Positions 1 through 14,099 of a stretch of 64,000 nt of DNA are shown here, piece after piece. Within the stretch, counting starts at the first letter, position 1, and every line of letters begins with the position of its first letter. The DNA is taken from NCBI GenBank assembly GCA_012295275.1, contig CM022671.1, positions 24,427,822-24,491,821 of the forward strand, given 5' to 3'. The DNA is from Chrysomallon squamiferum. Taxonomy: Eukaryota > Mollusca > Gastropoda > Neomphalida > Peltospiridae. The translations under genes and the position numbers were made by a program. The notes under the pieces are model-generated. The model was not told the DNA's origin. It saw only the letters and a list, made by a program, of their open reading frames with translations, and did not search any database.

Positions 1-1375
1 TTTTAAGACTAAGGTCAGATTTTTTATTTATCCGAGTAGTAAACTTGAGAAGGTGTATATTTCACTGAAATCGCACAGACCTCAGTGAAATGGCATTGTG
101 GATTTTCTTTTTGTTGTAATTTATCTCAAGTTCCTAGATCCGTAAACGTCATTGAAATTGCTTTGGGAAGTTACAGTAATTGTTCCAGATTCCCCAAAAT
201 AAAATGTAGCCTTTCTGTATTCAGTTCAAAAGGTTTCAGCGGCAGAAAGTGTGTGTTCAGTGTTTTATTTATTCAGAGCAGGGTTGGAGTTTAATGCTAT
301 CTGTAGTGGAGAGGTGATGGTCTACTTTTAGAAATGTAGGCTACTTGGGCGTGTTTCGATACTGTTTTCTTTCTAATCAAACCCTGTTGGTGGAATAAGG
401 TAATTAGGCTACGACTACTGATAATGTGGATATAAAACGTATGTCTCTGCGAGATAATTGTTAGCTTGTATTTCATGTATAATTTAGTCAAACAAGTCAT
501 ACGTCGGGGTTTGCTAGCTCTATTGTTAGGATGTTTTATGGAAAAATGTTTATGGAAATTTTTAAAAAAAAAGGAATTTTAGAAAAGATAATTCGAATTA
601 GGAACTATTTTAGAAACAAATCTAAAATGATAAAAATTTTTTTAAAAAATTAGTTTTGGGAATATTGTTTTATAAATTTCATTAAATAAAAAAAAAAAAT
701 AATAATAATAAAGGAAAATAATGACAAAGACGATTTAAAATACAAGAAGAAACAAATTTGAATGACTAGAAAAAAAAAAAAAATATATATAGCTTTGGGA
801 AAAAAAACACAAAATAAAAATAATTGAAAAAACAAAAACAAAAAAACCAAATAAATAATTAAACAAATAAACGAACAAAGAACCAAACAAACAAACAAAT
901 AAATAAATAAATAAAGAACTGACTACTATTACGTAATTTGAAGAGTTTTCTAGTATTTTAGAAAACAATTTTTTACTGTTGTTATTCCCATTTCTTGGTC
1001 GTGCTGCCAAAGTATCTGAAAAAACCCCAAAAGTGCAATTATGAGTCATTGTCGTCATCTGTATTTAACATTCCAGACTCGTTACTCTGGATTGTATTAG
1101 ATACAAACATGTAGCAAACACTGTGAATCAAGCTGCGGTATGTATGTACATAATAACTACAAAGTATTTGTAAATATATAAACAAGACCCTAATTATTCT
1201 AACAAAAAGAGATACAGTATTATGTTGTGATGCCCAAGGCTTTTTATTTGAATTTTACGATATTTTCAAGTTGGAATCAGTTGCTAATAATAAAACACAC
1301 CCACACACACACACACATACATACAACCCATCAAAAACAACAAAAAAAAACCCCACAAAAAACATGGTTTTTACA

Positions 1376-1428
<53 letters not shown>

Positions 1429-2888
1429 TGCTGTCGTTGATGTCGTTGTTCGTGTTGTTTGGTATTTGGTGAAGTTTAGTAAAAAAAAAAAAACGTAATG
1501 ATTCATCAGATCTTTGTTGTAACTGTTGTACTTGATAAAACAGGTTCAAATACCACTCCTTATCTTCTTGGCAAATAAATCTGTTTTCTGAACTTATGAA
1601 CACTGATATATAACATTAAAAATAAAGAGTGAAAAAAAAATATATATATATATACCCAATATTTCACGTATACCTTCATGTTCTGATTCCATATTTTATA
1701 TTTGTGTTATTCATTTATCTTTTCTTTTGGCTCTTTTTCCTTTTTTTTTTTTTTTTTTTTTTGTTTTTGTTCTTCTTCTTCTTCTTCTTCTTTTCTTCTT
1801 CTTCTTTTTCTTTTCTTCTTCGTCCATAAGGTTGTGATTATGATTATGATTATGATTATTATTATATTTATTTATTTATTTATTTATTTTATTTATTTAT
1901 TTATTTGTTGATTTGTTTGCAACACTCTGGTAAGAAAAGGTTACCTCATTGACGCCAGAGAGACATTCTAGTTACCTACAGACTTAGATTAATAAGAAAG
2001 TGACCAAAGTGTTGCCAAGCAGACACATGTTGCTATGGTGTTAATTAGTATCCCAGATTCCATGCAGCATGCGACAAAGAAACGATTCGAGAGCAAAGCA
2101 AACAAGCATTCCGCAGAGCTGGAAGACATCAGCGTGGTTTACTGGCGTGGTTTAGATCTACGTGTGTTTCCTTGTTTGTCTTTAATAAGAAGATTTCACA
2201 GTGGTTTAACTTGTATCTGTGGGACACTGATTTACACTGGCCTATGACAAACAGTTCTCATTGCCTTTTTTATTTCTGTAATTGTATTTTTGGTACTCTC
2301 TCTCTCTCTCTCTCTCTCTGTGTTTCATATTCATTCAATCACTTTTTTTCTTGTTTTTCACAAGAGTGAGTAAAAAGCCCTGCTATTCCAGAAAATATAT
2401 GAGAAAATAGTGATTGATTTGTACCATGTGCTTTAAACATGTTTGTACGTCATTTATAATTCTTTCTGAAAATAAGAACCCCCCCAAAAAAACAAAAAAA
2501 AACGTAGCTATTTATAACTTGAATTCTAATTTTTTACTACGGTTTCCTTTTCCTTCCGCGTTTTTTTTTTTTTTTTTTTTCTTGTTATAATTATTAAGCC
2601 ACTTTCAAATTATTTATCTTTGCAATTTTTTATTTTATTTTTGTATCAATCCCCTATGTATGTATCTACGTATGTATCCATATATGTGTTTGTATATATG
2701 TATGTATGTGGGTGTACATCTATATCTATCTATTATCTATCTATCTACATATGTGTGTATGTGTGTTTGTGTGTGTTGATATGTATGTAGTGTTGATATG
2801 TATGTATGTATATGTATATATGTACCTTTATACGTACATCTGTATAGGTATGAGTGTTGTTGTATGTATGTGAATATATATACATGTA

Positions 2889-3014
<126 letters not shown>

Positions 3015-4831
3015 TGTATGTACATGTGTTATTTATTTCGTCGCCCCTCCTGTGATTATTTCCCAGGCTAATGAAAACGGCTGAGATGTCAATCTGACGA
3101 GATATCTGAGTGTGTTAAACCAGGTGGAGACGTGCGTGAACTTTGTCATTTTCTTCTTTCTGCTGCCAGCGTCTGTTCCCTTCACCTGTGTGAAAATGGC
3201 ATCAGTTTCCTCAGCTCGCACCTGTTCCGTTCACCTATCTTCTCCTCCGTGAATTCTATCACCAGTGACTGTGTACTCTGCCTTTCAGTGGCGCTGGTAT
3301 TTAGTGTATCACCAATTAGAACGTTTAAGACTAAATTCGGTGAAACAGATTTGTGTTTCTCAGTCAAGGAAATATTGACTTTCAAAACGAGATTGTATTA
3401 TTTTTATTAGATCTGGCTGCTGTGTTAAGTTTGATGACTGATTTTTTTTTTTAAATTCTGGTATATATAATCATCAAAAATATTAAGGGGAAAAAAAAAA
3501 GGAGAATCCGCTATCATTATAGTGGATATATCTCTCCAGATTAATGGTTTCTTTAGCAAGAGTAAACCTCATCATAGTACTTATACATTCTGTTTTTCCT
3601 ATTTCATGCATCTTTGTTTACATCATTCATGCTGTCAATTCTGTTTTATCTTCTTTCAGACACGAATGTTTATTTTTAATGTTTTTTAAATATTTTTCTT
3701 ATTATGTAACCACTACCTTTTCTGCCAGTGTCATAATTTCATAAATAATTTTACATTTTTATCAGATTTCCTATGCACACATACACTCACGTTAATCTAC
3801 ATATAAGTTATTTTATTGTGTTTGTAAACTGCAATCATTTTTAACTTTTCAAATCGATATTATTCTCAGTATTCATTCGGTTGTTTTAGATTTTTCTTCA
3901 CGAGTTGGTCTCAGGATAATTCATAATCAGTTGTACTGAAAAGCTTGTAAATATATTAGGTTAGATACAGGTTTTATAATGTTAGCTTCAAGGACTAGAA
4001 CATGTGTTTAAAAGATTTCCATTACATCATAAATCATGTTACTTGTATCAGAAAAGGTCAGAAATTCTCTGTCTGGTTTGTGCAGATAAAAAGGCCAAAT
4101 CTTCACCTTCTAATAATCAGGTGTTACATGCATAACCATCTTTTTTTTTTCTTCTCCTCAACACTGCATAGGGACATTCCCCTCACTGACGCAAAGAATC
4201 TCGGGAAGGGGTCTACGTGACTGTATGCATTTAGCCGTCTGAAAAACTTGCTCAGCAAAAAAAAAATGTAAATTCATCATTATCATCAACTACAACATTA
4301 AAATTTAATAATAATAATAATAATAATAATAGACACCGAAAAAAAAAGAAGAAAAGAATAGTATTTAATAAAGAAAAAAGAAAGCAAAATTGGCAAACGC
4401 CCTACCTGTTTTGTAAAATATGAAATTGTCAAATGTGTTTCAGTGATATACCACACGTGTTCTGCTTCAGGGGAGTGATACAAATGAAACAGAAACATGC
4501 ATATAATCTACTTCTTTTTTTCCCCTTTGCAGTTAGCAGATCTGATATTTTTTGTTTGATCTCCGAGACCGCCCTTCATTTCTCATATCTCATGTCCAGA
4601 TGTCCGATTACTTTCAGAAGATTTGTGTTGGCTTCCTCAGAAATATCCCTCGGATAACACTAAACAACCACCACTCGAGTTATCAGAATCCGCGATGAGT
4701 CTATTTACATTTATTCTTTCAAAATCTGTTCCTGACACTGTTATTAATTTGTAAATACTACCTGAAGGCAGGTTTTGTATTAAAATGTATTAGAATCTTT
4801 TTTTTTCTGTGTCCCTGCTTTATAAGCTTGA

Positions 4832-4964
<133 letters not shown>

Positions 4965-6583
4965 ATCTTTCTCACTATCTCTCTTTTTGACTGTTAACAA
5001 CACAAGTTCGGAATCTGTGGGCACTTCTTAACAACCACGTCAATCTTCCCATGAATACGAAAACACGCAAGTCAGCATAAATTTATAAATATACACATGC
5101 ACAATCATAAATGTTGGCCCAGTTACATGATTTTATAAATAACATACCCAGGCATACGCACATAATAAAATAATTATGTAAATATATTCATTGGAAACAT
5201 TAAACAGATATTAATAAATTACAACAGTGATGAATCTGTTTTGTTTTAACACGTGTTTTTAATGCTGGTCCGTTAAGGTGTGAACCTTTTAAAAGTGATA
5301 AACAAGTCAAAACGTAAAAGTTCAAGAAGAACGTACTGAATCTATACACTATGATTACTAACACCTGCTAGAGAACTAACTGATCCTTTAAAATCTGAAC
5401 TTAAACTAGAATATTCAGTACTTAATCTTTTTCTTCTTTTTTTTTTTTTTTTTTTTTCATAAATATATACTCAGTGAACTGTTCATTTCACATCGTCATT
5501 TATATAAAAAAAATTTTTTATCTTAAACGTGCACAATCACATTTATGTAATTCAGCCATTATTTCAAGAGCTTTTGAAAGCAAAGATCCAGTGTCTTGTT
5601 AAAAAAAAAATGTCATAGATTGTGAAAGAATTTATTATTCAAAATCTAACAGTAAAATAAATACACGTTACATGTAATCTAAGAAGGTCTTTGTGTTTGG
5701 AAGTAGATAAATTCATAAATGAACTGATAAAATCGACTGTTCCTTCTAGTAACGCTACTCCGTTTTAAGTGTTTTTGTATTTAATTTACAAGACTTATTG
5801 TGCAGACTTTCTTTTCTAAAAACAGATTCGGACCATTCAGCAATTTTACAAAGTAATTTCTGGCGGCTTCCAGATATTGCTAATAATAATAGTTTTTAAA
5901 AAACAACTGCTCGTGTCTGTGCATGAATGCTGACATTGAAAACTATTATAAATGAAGTATAATAACACGTCTGTCTAAACGCTGTTTTTGTTTTCATGGA
6001 GCCAGATACTGTGTACATTTACAGAGATCAAATCAAACTGAAACCAACACAGAAGTCTTTTTTTCCCTACTCAAAATTGGTGCAACATTAGCGATAACTG
6101 AAAGTTTTCTTGATAAAAGTCTTCATTTTTTTTCTTTTGATGTATTTTGGTTGTTTCACTGCAGTAATATATACTGGAATTTATGAATTTTTGAAGAAAA
6201 TATTATACATACAAATATTCATAACACATTCATCTTCATTTCATTTATTTAGTTATGTGCATATTTTGTTATTTACAAACCTTCGTGTATGTACATATGG
6301 ATATATATTATATTCTTGATTTTTTTCGTTTTTGTCTTGAATTTAAATTTGTTCAGTATCAGTGCATTTGTTAATATAAAGATATTTGAAATAACTACCC
6401 AAAATGTGTGTGTTCGTGTGTATGTGAAAGACTAACCAGAATTCTAATGCTTGAAAATGAAAAACTCAAATACTTGAAGCCTTCTTATTTTAAATTTGAA
6501 AATTCAAACCGTTTCAAACACGTGTTACTTTGAAATTCAAAAATCAACCGTTTGAAGGACGTATTTTTTTTTGAATTTGAAAT

Positions 6584-6627
<44 letters not shown>

Positions 6628-6899
6628 TGTCTGTTATCTTGAATTAAAAACATCTACAGTATTTGAAAAAACTAGCCGTTATTTTCAAATTTAAAAACAC
6701 CAGCGTCATCTACGATGATTCATGCCAGACCTAATTCCTGTAAATTCGTTTCAAGATTATAAACAAGTTGGCCATTATCTTAATGTTGAGCCACCTATCT
6801 CGCGATTCCTGTATCGTGCTTATCTCGTGAACTAGGAATCATCTTGAGGCAAGCTGCTCGTCTGTATGCCACGGGTCCCTCAAAACACACATTAATTGT

Positions 6900-7692
6900 G
6901 ACCTGGCACACAGATTAGATTAAACTCTTCCCCATCCCCCACCCCTCGACGCCTTTGCTTCATCCTCTGTGATGTTTATAACGTGCAAACGTCTACAGTC
7001 ATAACTGACATTTATCAGAGGAAACCATATCGAGACAGCCATATTGGATGAGTTCAGAATTTTTTTTTTTTATCTGCCGGCCGTGATATCTGACGTCTTC
7101 AGAACTTTTCTGCAGATGCGATTGTCGATTGGAAGGAACAGGAAGGGTAAACAAGTAACTGGAGACTTGAAACGTTTTCGTTTTGTTGGACATAGCTGAG
7201 AACTGAGTTTGGAGTCGCAATACTTTCATTCTTTGTCTATCTCGAGTTTGTTTAACTGTTTTTACTCCTTTTTTCTTTTTTCTTTTGGGAAACAGTTATT
7301 TGTTGTTAAGAGCTGCTCACTTCAAATTATCGTTCAGTTCTCGCTTGTTCTTTATTTCTTTTTTACCGTTAAGAATCAGTCGCTGTTTGTTGCGTAATTC
7401 AACTAATTGACCTTTCTTGCTGGATACTCCCGATTACACTCTGTTAACCGTCCCAGAAGTTTCAAATTTATTTTGGACTTACGACTTAAGTGTTCGTTTC
7501 TAACGTACACAACAACGTCAAGTGGTTAACATTACACGAAGATTCTGCAGGCTGTGTAGATCGTTCTTCTGAATTCTGAATAAAGAAATAATTTACCTGT
7601 GTTCGCAAACTTTATCTTACTCTTTCCTGGAATAAGTACATTTCCAGCTGAAGTATTTATCTCCACATGCTGGTTAACCAAACACCATCCAA
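6900..7692 (+). promoter_or_regulatory. Probable promoter and 5' UTR of the TRIM gene
   Basis: This stretch is less AT-rich and more complex than its surroundings and leads straight into the short first coding exon at 7693. I cannot place a transcription start; no clear TATA box is visible. It carries a TGACGTC half-CRE-like motif near 7090. The assignment rests on position and base composition, so confidence is low. Confidence 0.35.
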
Positions 7693-7751
7693 ATGCCTAC
7701 CGGAGATCTAATGGACGATACAGATTTGATTGCTAAAATCGGAAGGAAAAG
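7693..7751 (+). CDS. TRIM-like protein, coding exon 1
   Basis: ATG at 7693 opens 19 codons (beginning MPTGDLMDD, ending IGRK) plus two bases AG, followed by a good donor GTGGGT at 7752. The two bases join the first G of the exon at 14884 to give AGG (Arg), and the frame runs without a break into the basic RRRLERER segment and the RING domain. That phase agreement is the reason for pairing the two exons across 7.1 kb. A downstream ATG at 14960 (MTTTQTP) could start a shorter form lacking about 45 residues. Transcript data would decide. Confidence 0.6.
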
Positions 7752-8468
7752 GTGGGTGAATTTTCATGTAAAAATGACGGCAGATATTACATATAAAGCG
7801 ACAAGTTATCTGAAATTACGTCTCAGCTGATACTTATATGGAAATATGCTGATGTATTTTAAAATTCCATTTTATGCATGTATTCACATATATGCCTCAA
7901 AAATGTGTTATATAGTCGTTGAGTAAATGCAGAAAAATGTTAAATATTCTTTTATAAATGTGTCGTCATTTCAGGATACCAAATACTGTTTCATTATCTT
8001 CATCGTCTTCTATTTTTCACTGCTTCATTTATTAATTCTATTTTATTATTTTGACTGAAAAAATATATATATTTTGTTTTTCAAGACAATAAACCGTATT
8101 TATAACGTTATTATATTTATAGAACTATTCTGTGCTTTTCTGCTTCGCAGTTGTTAAATGTATTAATTAAAGGAGATGTAGCACGGAACACAGGTGTTTA
8201 AACAATCGTCGTGTTCGTTCACTCGCACTGCTGGAAATTCTGCGGTCAAATGAAAACGCTACATCGAGCGTAGAATGATTGATTCGATTTTGAATCAAAA
8301 TATATCTAGCATGTAGAAGAATTACATATCTATGTTAAAAACTCTTGGAATGTGTAGAAGAATTATATATTTGTGTTAAACAAATACTGAACATATTACG
8401 TGGTAAATGAGTAAAACAATGCATCTGTTTTAAATGTTAGTTGTTATTTTGACCGTAAATAATTTTTG

Positions 8469-8503
<35 letters not shown>

Positions 8504-9462
8504 GAAAACGGTGAGAAATGGATAAAAATGCTTGGAGTGTATCCAAGAATGAGGTTTACCCTTCTTTGAAAATGATTAATTGTTTGTGATGATATATACC
8601 CTTCAGTAAACTTCTTTTTTTTTAGTATTCTTTTATTCTAATACTGATCAATCAATCCACCAAGGTGAACTTTGATACGTATTCTGGCATCGGTAAGGAA
8701 AAATACGCAGGCAAAGTTGAAGGTGGTGCAATGTACGAGTCATTGACGTTCTGTTATTTACTTGATTTTTCCTTTTAGTTAGCTGAATCCAACCGCTGCG
8801 TTGCTCCCCTCCCAGCCAGCACTTAAGCACAAACTTTGCCTATGACAGAGGTGAGGAGAGGCTAATTTGTAGAACTCGTCCATGACGTGTTTTGAGTTCG
8901 TTACTTCACAGACTTAATTCATAAACCAAAGCTTCTGCAGCAATTGCATCTTTGACAGTTTATCGTCTGGTAAAACGGCACGCCTTTCATTTACCAAAAG
9001 ATAAAAGAGAAATGTATCTAAATATCTTTCATCAGTATCTAGACTAGTTCCAAGTTTCGTCCCAGGCATAACTCTTCAAAAGCGATGCTACATCATAGTT
9101 AAATACGACACTAAGAGTTTCAAATTACAGACATTTTTAAAGAGGAAAAATATATGAAAGATTAGAAAGATTAAGGAATCTCTTTAATGGGTTTATTTTA
9201 TGCATCTTGAAAACCACTCCCTGGGAAACATGGAAGATATTAAACCATTTATATTATTCGTATGCTTGTTTTAAACTTCTTTGAAAATTACAAAACAGAA
9301 TGTAGCCAGTTGAATACATTATTTATATTACTCTGGAGTTTGTTTAAGGAAACTGGCGGTGCCAGAAAACAAAGAATATTTATTTACTTCATTAGGATAA
9401 ACTGGTATAACATTAAAATCAACAAGTTTGTTACTGTCACTACACTTTCACATCTACTGTCA

Positions 9463-9465
<3 letters not shown>

Positions 9466-9541
<76 letters not shown>
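9466..9541. repeat. (CT)n microsatellite
   Basis: Perfect CT dinucleotide run inside the TRIM intron. Confidence 0.97.
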
Positions 9542-9542
<1 letters not shown>

Positions 9543-9734
9543 TCTGTACCTCAGACCTCTCACATCTTCTTTATATAATCAACTATTATAGCTAAAGAAT
9601 ATTTAAAATTTATATTTTAATAAAGAACGTATTATTATATTCTTGCTGTACTGTATTTAAATGCATGTACCTTGATAGTGGTGTGCATTACAGTAAATCA
9701 GGTTTTTATGTACATACATATATACAGTTTTTCA

Positions 9735-9775
<41 letters not shown>

Positions 9776-9780
9776 ATCCA

Positions 9781-9822
9781 CATCCCACCGACAGGAAGGC
9801 GAATACCAAAGTCTTAATAATA
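9781..9822 (+). repeat. Inverted repeat, left arm
   Basis: This segment, containing GGCGAATACCAAAGTC, is found as its reverse complement at 10888-10928 (GACTTTGGTATTCGCC). About 35 of 42 positions agree with a small gap. It could be the left terminal inverted repeat of a roughly 1.15 kb non-autonomous DNA element. Confidence 0.6.
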
Positions 9823-10887
9823 TATATATTCCAAATTATTTGTGTCATTGTCTTTTGATATGTATTTATTTATTTTTATTCTATTTCATTTTGTCTTGTC
9901 TAATTTGTAACTCCGTTATTTTATATGCATATATATGTTTTTCATAAACACAGTCAAACGTGTACATGATGGCCATGCATCGACCTGGAAAACATGGTTG
10001 TCATAGATAGGTGGATATCATACGTAGGTTGCTAAATTAAAATATGTAATAAACTGGACTCTTCGGGAAACTTTAAAGACATGCAGCTTCATACAGAGGT
10101 GGCCGCGCGAATTTAGGTTTGTATACGATCTGAAAAAAAGACGTGATAAGCCGCAAATAGAAAAAAAAATGCGAGACGATTCACTTAAACACTGAAAGAT
10201 ATATCTGTCATGTTTTTATCACAGTCAGATTTCAGCATCACCTGCGCAGGAAGTCTCATGATATTTGTTTTTAAACAAACCGGTCACAAGTTGCATAAAA
10301 ATCACCAGTTAGATAAGCAAAAAGTCTTTGCTTCAAATACATCAGATACGGCTATTCAACCGAAACAGAAAACTTACCATGGGAATTTCTGTAATAAACA
10401 CATTAACAATTATCTGCGGCAGTTTAAGTCAATTCAGAAAGCCCCCAGCGTAATGTTCTAACAGACTGAACCGGTACTAATTCGAACTTTAATATTATTA
10501 TATATATTTTTTAAAAACATTATTAACTTAATAAAGTAATTTCGTTTCACGGGATATTTAAAAATAATGTTTTCCTGAAGTATTAAATCAATTCAGAATC
10601 ACCAAGATGGCTGTTTTGCATTTGATTTTATTATATTTTCTCTGAAAGTCAGACGTGTGGCGCCAGAACATCTCAACGATTCATTTGAATCATTTGATAG
10701 TCGTGAATCATTCTCCTACGAAGCTGCTTGCATTCTTCGCATGTGGCCATCACAAAACGAATCCATAAAGGCAACGAGAAGCTACTTCAGTGGCAGAACT
10801 CTGCGTAACGCGTGAGTGGTAGAGAAACAATCCTCCTCAGAGCTTCCATTGGCTACTTTCCCATTCCAAACTGTGTTCCTGACTGGT

Positions 10888-10928
10888 ATATTATTAAGAC
10901 TTTGGTATTCGCCGGCCTGTCGATGGGA
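10888..10928 (-). repeat. Inverted repeat, right arm
   Basis: Reverse-complement partner of 9781-9822. The span between the arms has no credible coding frame. I could not see a clear target-site duplication, so two unrelated inverted copies of one dispersed repeat are also possible. Confidence 0.6.
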
Positions 10929-11361
10929 AGATGAAAATATTCTTTTTTGTTTTTTTCTTTAATCGAAAAAAAAAAAAAAAAAAAATAGACCTCGCGATAT
11001 GGCAAATAGTTTCTGTTTCTTTTATGTCTTGTATTTATCATAATTATATATGATGTTACGAAACACATGTATTTATTTATTTATTTATAATAAAATGTTT
11101 GAGAATATCGTTCAATATAAAAGTTTCATTTCTTCCAGACTGTCTTTACAGTGATGTTTGCATATAATGAACTTTTGAGATTTTCTTATATCTTGTTTTA
11201 ATTGGTCTGATGGTATAATTTTTGTTTGTTTGTTTGTGGGTTCTTTTTTTAAATTATTGTTGCTATTAAGATTATTATTAGTAGTATTAATATTAGTAAT
11301 AGTAGTAGTAATATTTGTAGTAGTAGTATTTATTTAATTGTTTTATTTTATTTTATAATTT

Positions 11362-11393
<32 letters not shown>

Positions 11394-11895
11394 TATTTAT
11401 TTATTTATTTTTGAAGAACAGAAATTAACTGCTATCGAGACTGGTGCAAATCAATCACACGTTTTTAGTTATTACAGGTATTCAAAATAGCATCATATCT
11501 GATTAATTGATTTAAAAAATAATAAAAAAAAAAAATCAAAACAACAACAACAACAAGGTTACTGTTTTCTGAAAACATATTTTATTGTTAAATGATGTTA
11601 AGGTGAGAGAATAAAAAAATGTATAACACGACTGCTAGGAAAACATTCCACAAATGCCACCCTTCCAGGATTGGGTGACGTTTGATTCAACCTTTGTCTT
11701 ACATCATTTGTCCTTGATATCAGTCTGATTTTCAAGCTGGGGAAAGTCAGTATTTGCTCTGGTGTTTTCTTTGGCTAGCGGTTTGACGATTATTAGTCTT
11801 CTTAGATCGTCCACTTCATCTTTCCTAATATGTATTTCTGTGTTTCTATTGTCGATTGTTGCTGGATGAAGTCACGAAAGACTGTGTTGATGTTA

Positions 11896-12061
<166 letters not shown>

Positions 12062-12879
12062 TGAATATTAGCTGTTGGTGTCAGTGTTAGTGGATTGCAC
12101 GTGCGTTTGGGATTGATTGTGTGGTTGCTAGGTGTTAATTTGTTTAAACCTACACAGTGAATGAATTTCTTTATTCTTTATTTTCAATAGTAAACTGCTT
12201 GACTGCTATTAAAGTTGTTCAGTATTTTCAACACCCGACTGGAGCTGTTCATTAACTGTCATCATAACAGCAAATGTGGAATACTTTGAAAAGAGTAACA
12301 TATTTTACTGATAAAATCAAGTTTTAATAATTTATGAAGACATATGCCAAGAAAGTTAACTTTTAATTTAATTTTAGTGTTTTGCATGATAATGTTTGTT
12401 TTGCTTTGTTTTGTTCTCCTTTTTTGTTTGTTGTTGATGTTGGAAATTTTTTTTGTTCTTTTTTTATTTATTATTATTTTTTTTTTTAGGGCTGTTATCT
12501 TTTAAACCAATTAGTCACATATGACGCTATCTTGAGTACCTGTAATTAAATTAAAAACATATAAGTGCAGCAAGGTAACGCTTCTATCTCAGCAGAGGAA
12601 AATTACCTTTACAAAAAGTGAAGGGCAAAAAATGCGAAATCATCCAAATTTAGCTTTCGGTTACTCCATGCAGCAGTGAAGTATAGATGTGAAAGTTTAC
12701 TTGTTTTGTTCAAATTGTTTCAAGATGACTCATTCTAGCTCTAATAATAAGAGAAACAAATTTCTTTTTCTTTCAGTTTTACTTTTATCTGTGGAATCGT
12801 TCTTCATAATTTGTTTGAATATGAATACTCTTATTCAAAGATATCTCACCTAACACTCAACAGATAGGCTGTGCAGATT

Positions 12880-13085
12880 GTTACCCGCCCCTCTGATCGT
12901 CTGCTCGTTTGATTAAATAAACATGGCCGCCATATCTTTCGCATTCGTAGGTTCTTGTCACTCCTTTGATACGTAGTTTCTGACGTCAGTGCACCAAATA
13001 TCATCTGTTGCCAGAGTTACCGATAACGTCTGCTTCTGCGGTCCATAAATAGACCAACGAAACCCCTGTCAGTCATTCATGAAAG
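12880..13085 (+). promoter_or_regulatory. Possible internal promoter in the TRIM intron
   Basis: A less AT-rich block holds a perfect CRE (TGACGTCA) at 12981-12988, a GCCGCCAT motif (YY1-like core) near 12926, and a TATA-like CATAAATAG at about 13044-13052 some 60 bases after the CRE. The order CRE-TATA on the + strand would suit an alternative first exon of the TRIM gene. No matching donor-ending coding exon was identified, so this is only a candidate. Confidence 0.25.
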
Positions 13086-13364
13086 AACTCTGTGTTCTGA
13101 GAATTTTCCACTTCATATACATACATACATAAGTACATTCACATTTTTTTCATATACATACATACATAAGTACATTCACATTTTTTACAACACATATATC
13201 GACCCATATAAACATAAATACACAATACAGACAGACAAGACATAATACACACATACGTACATACGTACATTCAAATAATATGTTTTCATGACACGACCTA
13301 GATAGATACTTAGATACACACACACACATATATATACATACATACATACATACATACATACATA

Positions 13365-13559
13365 CATTTGAATGACATGAAGTAAATAAAGACCTAGGTG
13401 AACACATTTCTACTTGAGTTAAATTACAACATTTTATTGAGAACGCGTAATTAGACAAAAAGTTCTTCTTCCTCATCCGTGAGATATTCCTTCTTCCAGG
13501 ATATGAATCATTGCAAATCATTCCGTGTGAACTGACTTTCTGAAAGAGAGGCAGCTTAC
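13365..13559. repeat. Duplicated segment, copy 1
   Basis: About 195 bases from the end of a CATA microsatellite to GGCAGCTTA. It is repeated in direct orientation at 13894-14099, with especially strong matches over GTGAGATATTCCTTC and TCCGTGTGAACTGACTTTC. Confidence 0.85.
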
Positions 13560-13670
13560 AAAAATAGATGCACGCATGAATGACGAAAGACAAATAGAAC
13601 GGCGTGCTTCAAGGGAAACGCTGATTACCCTCGGTTTTTTTTTTTTTTTTTTTTTTAGCAACGTTTCTTA

Positions 13671-13760
13671 AGGTTGTCTTGATGGCCTAACGGTAACGTC
13701 GTCCGCCTTCGGAGTGCGGACTAATGGACGCCATACGTTCGAGTCTCGTAAGGTGCATCT
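13671..13760 (+). other. tRNA-derived SINE-like unit or tRNA pseudogene
   Basis: A pol III A box (TGGCCTAACGG at about 13683-13693) fits TRGYNNARNNG, and a B box (GTTCGAGTC at about 13739-13747) fits GWTCRANNC. Between them lie a perfect GTCCGC/GCGGAC stem in the anticodon-arm position and a TGG-ACG-CCA hairpin in the variable-arm position, as in class II (Ser/Leu) tRNAs. The anticodon loop looks too long and the T and acceptor stems pair poorly, so a functional tRNA is unlikely. A SINE head or a decayed tRNA is the better reading. Confidence 0.55.
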
Positions 13761-13893
13761 GACACGATTTGTGATGTTCTGACTGAACTTTTATCCTCCT
13801 GTGCCAATTCGTTCCCTAATATTGTCTATGGGAAAGTCTAATCAGATACTAATATGATAGAGAATGTTCAAATCCAAAAATACGTACATACGT

Positions 13894-14099
13894 ATATTTG
13901 AATCACATAAAGCAAAAAACAAAAAAAAAATAATAATAAAAACAGAGAGCCTAGCTGAAAAAATTCTACTGGAGTTAAATTACAATATGCCAAGACAGGA
14001 AGTTCTTCTTCCTCACCTGTGAGATATTCCTTCCTTTCAGGATATGAGTCACTGCAAATGATTCCGTGTGAACTGACTTTCTGAAAGAGAGGCAGCTTA
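13894..14099. repeat. Duplicated segment, copy 2
   Basis: Direct repeat of 13365-13559, roughly 75-80 percent alike by eye, with small indels and an A-rich insertion near its start. The tRNA-like unit lies between the two copies. Confidence 0.85.

Noticed and set aside
2035-2369. Small open frames in a less AT-rich island
   Set aside because: Short, no motif, no splice partners and no supporting neighbour.
10210-10461. 83-codon open frame between the inverted repeat arms, as a transposase fragment
   Set aside because: No recognisable motif, no DDE/DDD pattern, and length within chance expectation.
13671-13760. Functional tRNA gene
   Set aside because: A and B boxes are good, but the anticodon loop is too long and the T and acceptor stems pair poorly, so a SINE or pseudogene is more likely.
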